Assembly (NCBI GenBank): GCA_963839365.1
Contig: CAWIUT010000001.1
Coordinates: forward strand, 248,001-312,000
Direction of reading: 5' to 3'
Source: DASSKA01 sp963839365
GTDB taxonomy: Bacteria > Actinomycetota > Actinomycetes > Propionibacteriales > Nocardioidaceae
Length of the DNA: 64,000 bases
Every line of letters begins with the position of its first letter. Position 1 is the stretch's first letter. The notes under the pieces were generated by a model. That model was not told the origin of the DNA, made no database searches, and saw only the letters and a program-made list of their open reading frames with translations. Made by a program: the position numbers and the translations under genes. Of the stretch, positions 8,565 to 17,354 are shown in pieces.

Positions 8565-9203
8565 TCAGTGGTCACCGAAGAAGGTTCTGGCCTGGTGCAC
8601 CCACGGATTCGCGAGCGGCAACGTGACCGCCCCCAGCGCCAAGCCGGCACCCAACGCGGCGACCGCCAGGGTCCGACGCAGCGAGGCGCCCCGAGGCCGC
8701 CTGCGTGCGCCGCGTGGGCCGAATCGCCAGTCGGAAGCCACCAACCGCGGTACCCGCCACACGCGACCGAGGACGTGCACAGTCGTCACCAGCAGCCAGA
8801 CCACGAAGCTGGCCTTGTGGAGACCCAGCAGAACACCGCCCGGTGGACCGACTACGGCCAGCCCCACCCCTGTCGCAAGCACGGCGACCGTCGAGGCCAC
8901 CAGGACCGGTCCCAAGGTGCGGTGAACCGGATGAGGGGGGCCCTTCCTCCGGTACACCGGCGAACCGGCGTAGTAACGAGCGAACCGATAGCCGGTGCTC
9001 CCGACCTTGAGGGCCGCGGGCGCGATCAGCGCCATGCCCACGAACATGTGCACGACCAGCAGTGGGCGCAGAAACAGGATCGTGACGCCCTCGATCGCCA
9101 GCAGGACGAACAGGATGGCGCCGGAGACTGCGGTCAGGCGTTCGTTGCCCGAGACGCCCTCGCTCCGGGAATGCTCGGCCACCTCGTGGTCCACCATCGA
9201 CAC
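8565..9203 (-). CDS. Multi-pass membrane protein, cytochrome b561-like in layout
   Basis: A 212-residue membrane protein with four to five helices. Histidines occur at helix positions that could bind haem (LLVVHMFVGM, HPVHRTLGP, LLGLHKASFVVW, TTVHVLGRV), as in b561-type or DUF4405 proteins. The last helix is followed by a short C-terminal tail ending ARTFFGDH. GTG at 9203 or the ATG at 9197 may be the start; neither has a strong ribosome site. It converges on the DoxX-Rieske gene, so a shared redox role is possible but only inferred. Confidence 0.65.
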   Translation of the reverse strand: MSMVDHEVAEHSRSEGVSGNERLTAVSGAILFVLLAIEGVTILFLRPLLVVHMFVGMALIAPAALKVGSTGYRFARYYAGSPVYRRKGPPHPVHRTLGPVLVASTVAVLATGVGLAVVGPPGGVLLGLHKASFVVWLLVTTVHVLGRVWRVPRLVASDWRFGPRGARRRPRGASLRRTLAVAALGAGLALGAVTLPLANPWVHQARTFFGDH

Positions 9204-9263
9204 AGGATGGCTGACGAATGATGAAGAAGTAGTAAGGAGCCGACCCCTCGGCGCGCGCGTCGG

Positions 9264-10061
9264 TCAGCGGTTGCCCAGCGCGTCCAGAGCCGCCATGTCT
9301 TCTGCCGTCAGGTTGAAGTCGGCGACGTGGGCGTTGGATCGGATCCGTTCCGCGTGCACGGACTTGGGAATGACGACCACGCCATGCTGCAGGTGCCAGC
9401 GGATGACGACCTGAGCCGGTGTGCGACCTGCTCGGTCGGCGATGCCAAGGATGGTGGGGTGCTCGAGGGTGCCCCCACGCAACGCGCTGTAGCCCTCGAG
9501 GACAACGTTCCGGTGCCGGTGCTCGGAGAGCGTTGCGGGGTCGAACAGCAGCGGGCTCCACTCGATCTGGTTGACGGCAGGGGCCACGCCGGTGGCCTTG
9601 GTGACTTCATCGACGAGCGCCGTGTCGAAGTTGCTGACCCCGATCTCCCGGGCCAGCCCCGCCTCTCGTGCCTCGACGAACGCCTGCCACAGGTCCACGT
9701 TGGCCGCCCCCTCCCCGGGCCAGTGGATGAGCCACAGGTCGACGTGGTTCGTCCGGAGCGCCTCGAGGCTCTGCCGCAGGGTGTCCAGTTCCGCACCGGC
9801 GCCGTGGGGCGGGCACTTGGTCGTGAGGAACACGTCGGCCCGCTGCACTCCGCTGTCCTCCAGCGCGCGCCCGACCTCGGCCTCGTTGCCGTAGACCGTG
9901 GCGGTGTCCAGGTGGCGGTACCCCGTCTGGAGGGCGGTCGACACAGCCTTGACTGCATCTTGGCCCTTCATCTGCCACGTCCCGAACCCCAGCAACGGCA
10001 TTCGGCTACCGGCGGACAGCGTCACGGCCTCTTGGGGGAGATGGACAGCACTGTCGGACAT
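9264..10061 (-). CDS. Aldo/keto reductase
   Basis: A 265-residue NADPH-dependent aldo/keto reductase of normal family length. The catalytic tetrad is present: Asp in RHLDTATVYGN, Tyr in the same stretch, Lys in FLTTKCPPHG and His in DLWLIHWPG. The C-terminal cofactor motif VVIPKSVHAERIRSN is intact. Substrates of this family are carbonyls such as 2,5-diketo-D-gluconate or methylglyoxal; none can be picked here. Divergent from the dehydrogenase at 10192. Confidence 0.9.
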   Translation of the reverse strand: MSDSAVHLPQEAVTLSAGSRMPLLGFGTWQMKGQDAVKAVSTALQTGYRHLDTATVYGNEAEVGRALEDSGVQRADVFLTTKCPPHGAGAELDTLRQSLEALRTNHVDLWLIHWPGEGAANVDLWQAFVEAREAGLAREIGVSNFDTALVDEVTKATGVAPAVNQIEWSPLLFDPATLSEHRHRNVVLEGYSALRGGTLEHPTILGIADRAGRTPAQVVIRWHLQHGVVVIPKSVHAERIRSNAHVADFNLTAEDMAALDALGNR

Positions 10062-10191
10062 GTTGCGATGCTGTCACGGATACACAAGCCGGCGCCGGGG
10101 ACGCCGGCGTTGCTGGCGGCCGCAGCCGCGCCCGGCCGCGACCCCGGCGGGCGCCCGTGGTGGGAGGCGGACTCTCACATAGGCTCGCCGC

Positions 10192-12690
10192 ATGCCTGCC
10201 GACCTGCCCCGCCGTGCCCGCGTTGTCGTGATCGGTGGGGGGGTGATCGGCGCCTCGGTGGCCTACCACCTCGCGCACGCCGGCTGGACGGACGTGCTGC
10301 TGCTGGAGCGCGACCGTCTCACCTCGGGAACTACGTGGCACGCGGCCGGGTTGATGACCTGTTTCGGGTCGACCTCGGAGACCAGCACCGCGATCCGGAT
10401 GTACTCGCGGGACCTCTACGCCCGCCTGGAGGCCGAGACCGGACAGGCCACCGGCTTCCGACCGGTAGGCCTGATCGAGGCAGCTGCCGACCGTGACCGG
10501 CTTGAGGAGTACCGACGAGTCGCGGCCTTCCAGCGGCACCTGGGGCTGGAGATCCACGAGATCTCGAACCAGGAGATCGCCGAACGGTTCCCCTGGGCCC
10601 GCACCGACGACCTGCTCGCCGGCTTCTACGTTCCCGGTGACGGGCGGGTGAACCCCGTCGACCTCACCGCGTCGCTGGCCCAGGGCGCGCGGCGCCTGGG
10701 CGTGCGCGTCGTCGAGGGCGCCACGGTCACCGATGTGCTCACACGGCCCGCCGGGCAGGTCGCCGCGGTCACCGGAGTGCGAGTGGCGACCGGTTCGGTC
10801 GGCGAAGACGCCGGCAACGTGGTCGAGTGCGAGTACGTCGTGAACTGCGCCGGCATGTGGACCCGTGAGCTGGCCGCCCGCAACGGCCTGGTGATTCCGA
10901 ACCAGGCAGCCGAGCACTACTACCTCATCACTGACACGATCGACGGCCTCGACCCGGACGCGCCGGTCTTCGAGGACCCCTCGTCGTACGGCTACTACCG
11001 GGAAGAGGGCAGCGGGATGATGGTCGGCCTCTTCGAGCCCCAGGCCGCCGCCTGGCGGGTCGACGGCATCCCCGGGGACTTCTCCTTCGGCAAGATCCCG
11101 CCCGACTGGGACCGGATGGCGCCGTTCCTCGAGAAGGCGATGGCACGAGTGCCCGTCACGCTCGACGTCGGGGTACGCACGTTCTTCTGCGGGCCCGAGT
11201 CGTTCACGCCCGACCTGGCACCGGCGGTCGGCGAGGCGCCCGGGCTACGCGGCTACTTCGTCGCCGCAGGCATGAACTCAGTGGGTGTGCTCTCGGCCGG
11301 GGGGCTGGGCCGGGTTCTCGCCCACTGGATCACCAGCGGCGACCCGGACGTCGACGTGACCGGCTTCCACGCGGACCGGTTCCGCCCCCACCAGCTCGAC
11401 CCCGCCTATCGCGCGGCTCGCACCGCCGAGATCCTCGGCACCGTGTTCGCCGCCCACACCCCCGGCAAGCAGCTGCAGACCGCGCGTGGTGCGCTGCTCT
11501 CCCCGGTTCACGACCGGCTGGTCGCGCAGGGCGGCTACCTGCGCGAGGTGTCCGGCTGGGAGGGCGCGGACTGGTTCGCGGGCGCCGGAGTGGCGCCCAC
11601 GGCAGAGCCGACCTGGGGCCGGGCGTCGTGGTTCGCTCAGTGGCGGGCCGAACACGAGACGGTCCGCGAACGTGTCGGGCTGATGGACATGTCGTTCATG
11701 GCCAAGTTCGAGGTGGCCGGTAGCGGGGCCGGCCGGTTCCTGGACCGCCTCTCCGGTGGTTCCGTGAACGGCAACCCAGGGGTCATCACCTACACGCAGT
11801 GGCTCAACGACGGCGGCCGGATCGAGGCCGATCTCACCGTCAGCAAGCTCGCGGACGACGACTTCTTCGTCGTCGCGTCCGACACCGCGCACGGGCACGT
11901 CCTCGACCGGATGCGTCGGCACGCCCCGACGACGGTGACGATCACCGATGTCACCGCCGACCTCGGACAGCTCAACGTGCAGGGGCCGCGCTCACGAGAC
12001 CTTCTCGCCGAGCTCACCGGGGCCGATCTCTCCACCCCTGCGTTCGGGTTCCGGTCGGTGGGCCGCGTCAGGCTCGCCGGGATCGAGGTGCTGCTCGCCC
12101 GGATCACCTACCTGGGCGAGCTGGGCTACGAGCTCTACACCCCGAGGGCCTCCACGCCGGCGGTGTATGACGCGATCTCCGCGGCCGGACAGGCGTACGG
12201 CCTGGCCCCCGTGGGACTGAAGGCACTGGCCTCCCTGCGGATGGAGAAGGCCTACCGCGACTACGGCCACGACATCGACAACACCGACTGCCCACTGGAG
12301 GCCGGCCTCGGGTTCACCCTGTCGCTGGACAAGCCCGGCGGGTTCATCGGCCGGGACGCGGTGGTGGCGCGGAAGGCCTCGCACGCCGCCGCCGGCGGTA
12401 TGACCCGACGGCTCGTGCAGGTGCGGCTGCTCGATCCCGATCCGCTGATGCACCACGCCGAGGTGGTGCTACGGGACGGGGTCGCGGTGGGCTACATCCG
12501 CGCGGCGTCGTACGGCTGGACATTGGGTGCCGCCGTCGGGCTGGCGCAGGTGTCGGGGGGCGCCGAGCCGGTCACCACGGACTGGCTGTCTTCGGGGCGC
12601 TGGGAGGTCGAGATCGCCGGCAGCCGTCACGCCGCCGAGGTGTCCCTCCGCCCGATGTACGACCCCACCTCTGCCCGGGTCCGCGCCTGA
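10192..12690 (+). CDS. FAD-dependent dimethylglycine/sarcosine dehydrogenase-like protein
   Basis: An 832-residue protein with the full architecture of the dimethylglycine/sarcosine dehydrogenase family: an N-terminal DAO FAD-binding domain (RVVVIGGGVIGASVAYHL), the TTWHAAGLM motif whose His carries covalent FAD in characterised members, a middle FAO domain, and GcvT plus GcvT C-terminal domains from about residue 440. The GcvT half binds folate and captures the released formaldehyde as methylene-tetrahydrofolate. A role in one-carbon or methylated-amine catabolism is expected. No partner genes for glycine betaine breakdown are adjacent, so the substrate is not fixed. Confidence 0.88.
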   Translation: MPADLPRRARVVVIGGGVIGASVAYHLAHAGWTDVLLLERDRLTSGTTWHAAGLMTCFGSTSETSTAIRMYSRDLYARLEAETGQATGFRPVGLIEAAADRDRLEEYRRVAAFQRHLGLEIHEISNQEIAERFPWARTDDLLAGFYVPGDGRVNPVDLTASLAQGARRLGVRVVEGATVTDVLTRPAGQVAAVTGVRVATGSVGEDAGNVVECEYVVNCAGMWTRELAARNGLVIPNQAAEHYYLITDTIDGLDPDAPVFEDPSSYGYYREEGSGMMVGLFEPQAAAWRVDGIPGDFSFGKIPPDWDRMAPFLEKAMARVPVTLDVGVRTFFCGPESFTPDLAPAVGEAPGLRGYFVAAGMNSVGVLSAGGLGRVLAHWITSGDPDVDVTGFHADRFRPHQLDPAYRAARTAEILGTVFAAHTPGKQLQTARGALLSPVHDRLVAQGGYLREVSGWEGADWFAGAGVAPTAEPTWGRASWFAQWRAEHETVRERVGLMDMSFMAKFEVAGSGAGRFLDRLSGGSVNGNPGVITYTQWLNDGGRIEADLTVSKLADDDFFVVASDTAHGHVLDRMRRHAPTTVTITDVTADLGQLNVQGPRSRDLLAELTGADLSTPAFGFRSVGRVRLAGIEVLLARITYLGELGYELYTPRASTPAVYDAISAAGQAYGLAPVGLKALASLRMEKAYRDYGHDIDNTDCPLEAGLGFTLSLDKPGGFIGRDAVVARKASHAAAGGMTRRLVQVRLLDPDPLMHHAEVVLRDGVAVGYIRAASYGWTLGAAVGLAQVSGGAEPVTTDWLSSGRWEVEIAGSRHAAEVSLRPMYDPTSARVRA

Positions 12691-12767
12691 ACCGAGAAGA
12701 CCCCCGCCAACGCCGGCGTTCTCGCCCCAGCGGGCTCTCAGCCCAGCCCGCTACTGTCCTCCCATCC

Positions 12768-13436
12768 TTGGACGATGCCCTCGTCCGGAGCTTCGTCTCG
12801 CTCAGTGCGCAGATGGCCCCGCAGGAGCGAGCGTTCTTCGACCCGATCGGGCGCAGTCTCACCGGTGTCTACCTCGCCCAGCTCGCCATCGGCGTCCTCG
12901 GGGTGCTGGTGATCTCCGGCGAGTCCGCAACCGGCATGGTCCGGGCCACCTTCGCGGCCGTCCCCCGCCGGCTCCCGGTGCTGTGGGCCAAGCTCGCCGT
13001 CTTCTGCACCGTCACCCTCGCGCTGATGGTCGTCTCGTCGCTCGTGGCGTTCCTCGCCGGCCAAACGCCTGCTCGGAGTGCACGGCACCACACTCGCCGC
13101 GCCGCACGCGGTCCGGGCCGTGATCGGTGTTGCGCTGTACCTCACCGTCGTCGGCGCCCTCGGCGTCGCCCTCGGATTCCTGATCCGCAGCACCGCCGGC
13201 GGGATCGCGACCCTGTTCGGGATCCTGCTGGTGCTGCCCGCCATCGGCCATGTCCTCCCTCCAGCTGGCAGCAGCACACCCTCCCCTACCTGCCCAGCAA
13301 CGCCGACAGCGCCCTGTTCACCCTGCATCCCGACCCCGGCAGCCTCAGCCCCTGGACCGGCTTCGCAGTCATGTGTGCCTGAGCCGTAGCGCTCACCGCG
13401 GGGGCCGCGATCTCGCTGACGGGACGCGACGCCTGA
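12768..13436 (+). pseudogene. Decayed ABC-2 type transporter permease
   Basis: Three frames together give the C-terminal two thirds of an ABC-2 permease. Frame one (12768-13065) reads SLTGVYLAQLAIGVLGVLVI and PVLWAKLAVFCTVTLALMVV. A shifted frame (about 13068-13258) reads ALYLTVVGALGVALGFLIRS and TAGGIATLFGILLVLPAIGH. The first frame resumes with LPSNADSALFTLHPDPGSLS, then a TGA at 13380 stands where a Trp is likely, and the end is ISLTGRDA. The N-terminal membrane segment and any ATPase partner are missing. Two frameshifts plus a nonsense codon make it a pseudogene, unless the assembly has errors. Confidence 0.8.
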
Positions 13437-13480
13437 CTGGTCAGCGAGGTCTTGTTCAAGGACCGGCCGGAAGGCTCGAG

Positions 13481-13888
13481 CTACGGCTGTAGTCGCTCGG
13501 TGGACTCACGAGCGGCGGTCAGCACCACGGTCGCCTCCGGCTGGCTCCCTTGATCAGCGATCGCAGCCACGAGCAGGCGAGCGACCGCTTCGGGCAGCCG
13601 GCCCGCCGGAAGCGAGTCACGGGCGAGCACGACGCCGCCGACGACATGCACGTGGACCACGGGGTCATTGAGCAGCAGCTGGTGCTGCGAGCTCAACCAC
13701 ACCGATGAGGGCACGGCGCGCTTGAACAGGCGACGGGGTTGACGATCCTCGACCCGGCTGCCGGGGATCCGGCCGAGCAGGTCCCCGAGGCCGGCAATGC
13801 CGAGGGCCTTCAGGACTGTGCCCAGCACGGCAGCCACTTGCCGCTCGTCTGACGGATCGACGAACCCCTCCGGGGGTGTGAAGGTCAT
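13481..13888 (-). CDS. Hypothetical protein, 135 residues
   Basis: Starts at the ATG at 13888, which overlaps the stop of the YbjQ-type gene by 4 bases, so the two are coupled. The protein begins MTFTPPEGFVDPSDERQVAA and has alternating hydrophobic patterns without a membrane segment or signal peptide. I do not recognise a domain. Its coupling suggests it works with the tandem YbjQ-type protein. Confidence 0.65.
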   Translation of the reverse strand: MTFTPPEGFVDPSDERQVAAVLGTVLKALGIAGLGDLLGRIPGSRVEDRQPRRLFKRAVPSSVWLSSQHQLLLNDPVVHVHVVGGVVLARDSLPAGRLPEAVARLLVAAIADQGSQPEATVVLTAARESTERLQP

Positions 13889-14670
13889 GACAGCGGCAGA
13901 ACCAGCGTGGGTGCGACCGTGTTTCCGGTGGCGATCTTGCGTACTGCGGTGCCGGAGGTGAAGAACTCCAGCGTGTGGGTGCCCCACATCCACTCCGACG
14001 CAGACCAGTCGACTCCGGTGATGCCAGCGGCCTGCACGCGCTCGGCTTCCTGCTGCATCCGGGTCAGCGCCAACTCGCGTGCGTCGTAGTAGCCCTGGGT
14101 CCACTGCGGCATCTCCACGTTGCGGCCCATCTGCTTCAGGGTCTGCAGCAGCCCTTGCGCGGCGACGTGCCAGACGCATACGCCCATGACGAACTCAACG
14201 GGGATGTGGCCGGTCTGGAGCAGGGTGTAGAAGTCCTGAACGTTGAGGTGGCTGGTGAACGGCTTCCCGTCGGGGCGCCGATACTCGCCCGGGTTGTCCT
14301 TGGAGACCACGGAGGTGCCCACCGCGATGAACTCGATGTGATCTGGGCTCAGCCCGTGCTGGCGGAAGGTCAGCCTGGTACCCACGACCCCGTCAGCGCC
14401 AACTTGCTCCGCCTCGGCGATCATCCGCCCCATCGCGTTCATCCGCGCGGTGTACATCGCCTGGCTGAGCACCTGAAGCTCGGTGGACTGGCGGAGGTTC
14501 TGCTGCTGCCAGCCTATGTGGAACACCGAAGAGCCCATGACGAACTCGCGTGGGGCGAACCCGGCGGTGTCCAGCAACGCGAACTCGCTCACCGAGAGGT
14601 CAGACGTCCACACCTTCCCGGCTTCTCCGAGCCGGGCAGAGGCGATCTCGTCTGGCTGCAGCTGAGTCAT
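13885..14670 (-). CDS. Tandem YbjQ-type (heavy-metal-binding fold) protein
   Basis: A 261-residue cytosolic protein containing two copies of the YbjQ/DUF74-like fold: copy one has AMYTARMNAMGRMIAEAEQV then GADGVVGTRLTF, copy two has ELALTRMQQEAERVQAAGIT then GVDWSASEWMWG. Single-copy YbjQ proteins form pentamers and are called heavy-metal-binding on weak evidence. The start is fixed by a strong AAGGAG seven bases before the ATG at 14670, although the frame stays open upstream. Coupled to the small gene downstream. Confidence 0.8.
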   Translation of the reverse strand: MTQLQPDEIASARLGEAGKVWTSDLSVSEFALLDTAGFAPREFVMGSSVFHIGWQQQNLRQSTELQVLSQAMYTARMNAMGRMIAEAEQVGADGVVGTRLTFRQHGLSPDHIEFIAVGTSVVSKDNPGEYRRPDGKPFTSHLNVQDFYTLLQTGHIPVEFVMGVCVWHVAAQGLLQTLKQMGRNVEMPQWTQGYYDARELALTRMQQEAERVQAAGITGVDWSASEWMWGTHTLEFFTSGTAVRKIATGNTVAPTLVLPLS

Positions 14671-15017
14671 CGAAACTCCTTGGTCGCTGATGGGCTGTGG
14701 CTCAGTGACCTGTCCCTCGCCGGACAGCCACCGGCGGGCCGCCTCTGGCTCGGGCCGCTCCAGCCCCGAGTATCCCCGCATCCGGGTGCGCGGGAGGCAC
14801 AGACATGCCGCAGGCCGTGCGGGCATCGAGCCGCCGAGGTTCAAGAAGACTTCCAGCTCCCGCGCGCGGCCTTGTCCTACCGATCGAAGCGAGGTCTCGC
14901 AGCAGAGGTTTCAGCAACTCGGGGTGGCCCGGCGCACCGGTCGTTGCCACGCGTTCGGTATCCAAGGGGTTGCCTTGCGTTCTCTTCGTCGACAGGTCCC
15001 GTTACCGAACGGTTGAT
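14671..15017. other. Intergenic, no gene seen
   Basis: Divergent spacer between the YbjQ-type gene and the condensation-domain gene. Open frames here are short and Arg/Pro-rich and match nothing I recognise. It contains the ribosome site for the minus-strand gene at its left edge. Confidence 0.5.
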
Positions 15018-15067
15018 CATGCCATCTAACCTGTTCATGGCATGCATATGTCCCCCAAACGGGGGAC
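15018..15067. promoter_or_regulatory. Inverted repeat and adjacent hairpin before condensation gene
   Basis: Two structures sit 36-85 bases before the ATG at 15103. The first is an 8-base inverted repeat, CATGCCAT (15018-15025) with ATGGCATG (15037-15044), like a dimeric repressor operator. The second is a perfect hairpin GTCCCCC-AAAC-GGGGGAC (15050-15067). The local AT-rich stretch between them is unusual for this DNA. Function (operator, or leader structure) is inferred. Confidence 0.45.
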
Positions 15068-15102
15068 TGTCCTGTTTCCGATCCAGCGCGAGGTAGTCCT
15101 GA

Positions 15103-16524
15103 ATGAAGCCCCTCTCCTTCCATGAGTTCCATCCTCTGCCCGGCCGTGTCATCGAGTGGGAGGTCAGCCCGGCCACGGCCGAGGCCGCCAGCACCGCCGC
15201 GGCCGGGCCCTCACCTGTCTCCTACAACCAGCAGCTGCACCTGGCCAACGCGGGGAGCGCGGCGCTGGCCGGGGAACCTGGAAACCCGTGGATCGGCGTC
15301 ACCTTCGACATCGAAGGCCCCGGTGACCTGGACGCCCTGGGCGCCGCGTTCACCCTTTGGATGCAGCGGCATGACGCGTTGCGCAGCGGGTTCCGCGCCG
15401 CCGAGGAAGGCCTCGAACGCTTCACCGTCCCGGCAGATCAGGTCAGTCTGGTGCACGGTGCCGCGCGGGACTTTCGCGGACCCGACGAGTTGCACGGATA
15501 TCTCGACCAACGGTTCGTGGCCGGCACACATCCGCTGGACTGGCCACCGCTCGTGCTCGGGATCGTCAGCCGGCCCGACACCTCGACGGTGTTCGTGGCC
15601 GTCGACCATGTGGCCGCCGACGGCTTCTCGCTGGCACTCGCGGTGTGGGAGCTGCACACGAGCTATGAGGCGTATCGCGCCGGCGGCCTGCCGGAGCTGC
15701 CCGAGGTGGGGAGCTCGCTGGAGCACAGCGTCCTGGAGCGCGAGCGCGGTGCGACGATCGGGGCCGACGACCCGGCACTGTCACGGTGGCGTGCGTTCGT
15801 GGAGGCGTGTGGCGGTACGACGCCTACGTTCCCGCTCGACCTCGGTGTCGAGGTAGGGCAGCTGCGAGCGCAGACCATGTTCAGCGTCAGGCTGCTCTCC
15901 GAGCCGGAGGCAGCGGCTGTTGAGGACGTCTGTCGTCGCATGGGCGGTGGGCTCTTCGCCGGGCTCCTGGCCGCGATGGGGATCGCGGTCCGGGAGCTGA
16001 CCGGCGCGCAGGAGTTTCGGACCATCATGCCGTTGCACACCCGGCACGAGGATCGTTGGCGAAGCGCGATGGGTTGGTTCATCACCTGTGCACCGGTGGA
16101 GTTCCCGGTTGAAGCCGGGAGCTTCGCGGACACGCTGATTGGTGCCCACGCCGCGGTTCGCTCAGCGTTGCGGTTGTCGGACTACCCGGCGGTGCGGATG
16201 GTGGAGCTGCTTGGCGACGACTTCAAGGTGACCCGGCGAGATCTGTTCTCGATGGTCTCCTACACCGACTACCGCAAGATGCCCGGAGCGGACCGCTACG
16301 GCGAATGGAACCCCCGCACGATCGGTCAGGTCGCTCAGGCAGACGACACCCACGTGTGGGTGTCCCGGCTGCCCAACGGCGTGCACATGACGATCCGGCA
16401 CCCGGACACCTCGGTGGCCGAGGAGGTACTGAGTGAGTATGTCGCCTGCATCACCGAGGTGCTTCGGCAGGTGCAACGGTCTGAGGACGTCGTCGTAGGG
16501 AAGGCTCGGCCCGTCTCTCCATGA
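15103..16524 (+). CDS. Stand-alone condensation-domain (acyltransferase-like) protein
   Basis: A 473-residue single-domain member of the condensation/Pap acyltransferase superfamily. The active-site His motif appears as VDHVAADGFS (family HHxxxDG), and the later part keeps a DFGWG-region counterpart only loosely. It has no adenylation, carrier or thioesterase domain attached, and none is encoded nearby. Relatives transfer acyl or aminoacyl groups to an amine or hydroxyl in lipopeptide, polyketide-associated or glycolipid synthesis. The isolated context leaves substrate and pathway open. ATG at 15103 gives full family length. Confidence 0.8.
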   Translation: MKPLSFHEFHPLPGRVIEWEVSPATAEAASTAAAGPSPVSYNQQLHLANAGSAALAGEPGNPWIGVTFDIEGPGDLDALGAAFTLWMQRHDALRSGFRAAEEGLERFTVPADQVSLVHGAARDFRGPDELHGYLDQRFVAGTHPLDWPPLVLGIVSRPDTSTVFVAVDHVAADGFSLALAVWELHTSYEAYRAGGLPELPEVGSSLEHSVLERERGATIGADDPALSRWRAFVEACGGTTPTFPLDLGVEVGQLRAQTMFSVRLLSEPEAAAVEDVCRRMGGGLFAGLLAAMGIAVRELTGAQEFRTIMPLHTRHEDRWRSAMGWFITCAPVEFPVEAGSFADTLIGAHAAVRSALRLSDYPAVRMVELLGDDFKVTRRDLFSMVSYTDYRKMPGADRYGEWNPRTIGQVAQADDTHVWVSRLPNGVHMTIRHPDTSVAEEVLSEYVACITEVLRQVQRSEDVVVGKARPVSP

Positions 16525-16834
16525 ACGCTCCCCATGGGCGGCAGGCGCGGGTGCTCATCTCCGTGTCTGTCCGTTCAGGGATGGCTGTGCCCGTGCGCGC
16601 GGGCGGGGTCACCGCGGCGCCCGGGCCCCACTCGGCAGGCCGTTCCGGCGCGACATGACACCCACGGTCTCGACGTGCCGGTCGTACGCCGGTACCGCTC
16701 GGCCAGAAGGGCGACCATCTCATAGGCACTGACCGCACCACTACGAGGTGCTCCGTGCCTCGGCGATCGTGACGTTCGGCCCTGACTTGCCGGCCGACGC
16801 GCGAACACGATGAGGCTGAGATCGAGGGTGCGTG
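16525..16834. other. Intergenic, no gene seen
   Basis: No supported gene, RNA or repeat in these 310 bases between the condensation gene and a small membrane protein. A GAGGG ribosome site for the next gene lies at its right end. Confidence 0.45.
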
Positions 16835-17212
16835 ATGACCAACCGTCAGCTACATCGGGCCCCGGAACCAGCAGCTCCTGACTCCGCCCCCTGGCTACGA
16901 CGCGCATGGGTGAGCGTCGCCCTGATACCGGTGTTCTTCTTCATCGCCTTCGCTGCCGGTGAGGGCATCTACGCCTTGATGGGCTACCGGCCCGAAAACG
17001 CTGATGCGCCCGTCTGGGCGGTCGTCGTGGCGTCGGCCCTGGTCGTCCTGGTCGTTGTGATCCCCTGCGTGGCCGCCGTGTACTTCGGGCGCCGATCGAT
17101 CAGAGCCGGCTCCCGCCGCGGCGTATACCCCGCTGTCGTCGGTGCCGTTGCCGGCGTTGGATGGCTCGCACTCACCATCGTCACCGACGTAGGTGATCTC
17201 GTCCGGAGGTGA
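16835..17212 (+). CDS. Small three-helix membrane protein
   Basis: A 125-residue protein with a short polar N-terminus and three hydrophobic segments: VALIPVFFFIAFAAGEG, WAVVVASALVVLVVVIPCVA and VVGAVAGVGWLALTIV. The loop YFGRRSIRAGSRRG is basic, as in a cytoplasmic loop. The ATG at 16835 follows GAGGG at good spacing; a GTG three bases upstream is also possible. No family recognised; it resembles generic actinobacterial DUF4190-like or hypothetical membrane proteins. Confidence 0.6.
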   Translation: MTNRQLHRAPEPAAPDSAPWLRRAWVSVALIPVFFFIAFAAGEGIYALMGYRPENADAPVWAVVVASALVVLVVVIPCVAAVYFGRRSIRAGSRRGVYPAVVGAVAGVGWLALTIVTDVGDLVRR

Positions 17213-17354
17213 CACCGCCGGTTGACCTTTTCGGTCGCCTCGCGTCCGGGTTCGCATCAAGGCGGTCAACGCAGTCGCTCACAGCCCGCCCGACGGGTGG
17301 TCGCGGTATGCGGCACGCGCGCGCCACAGCGCGGTGCCACCTGCCTGTCCGTCG

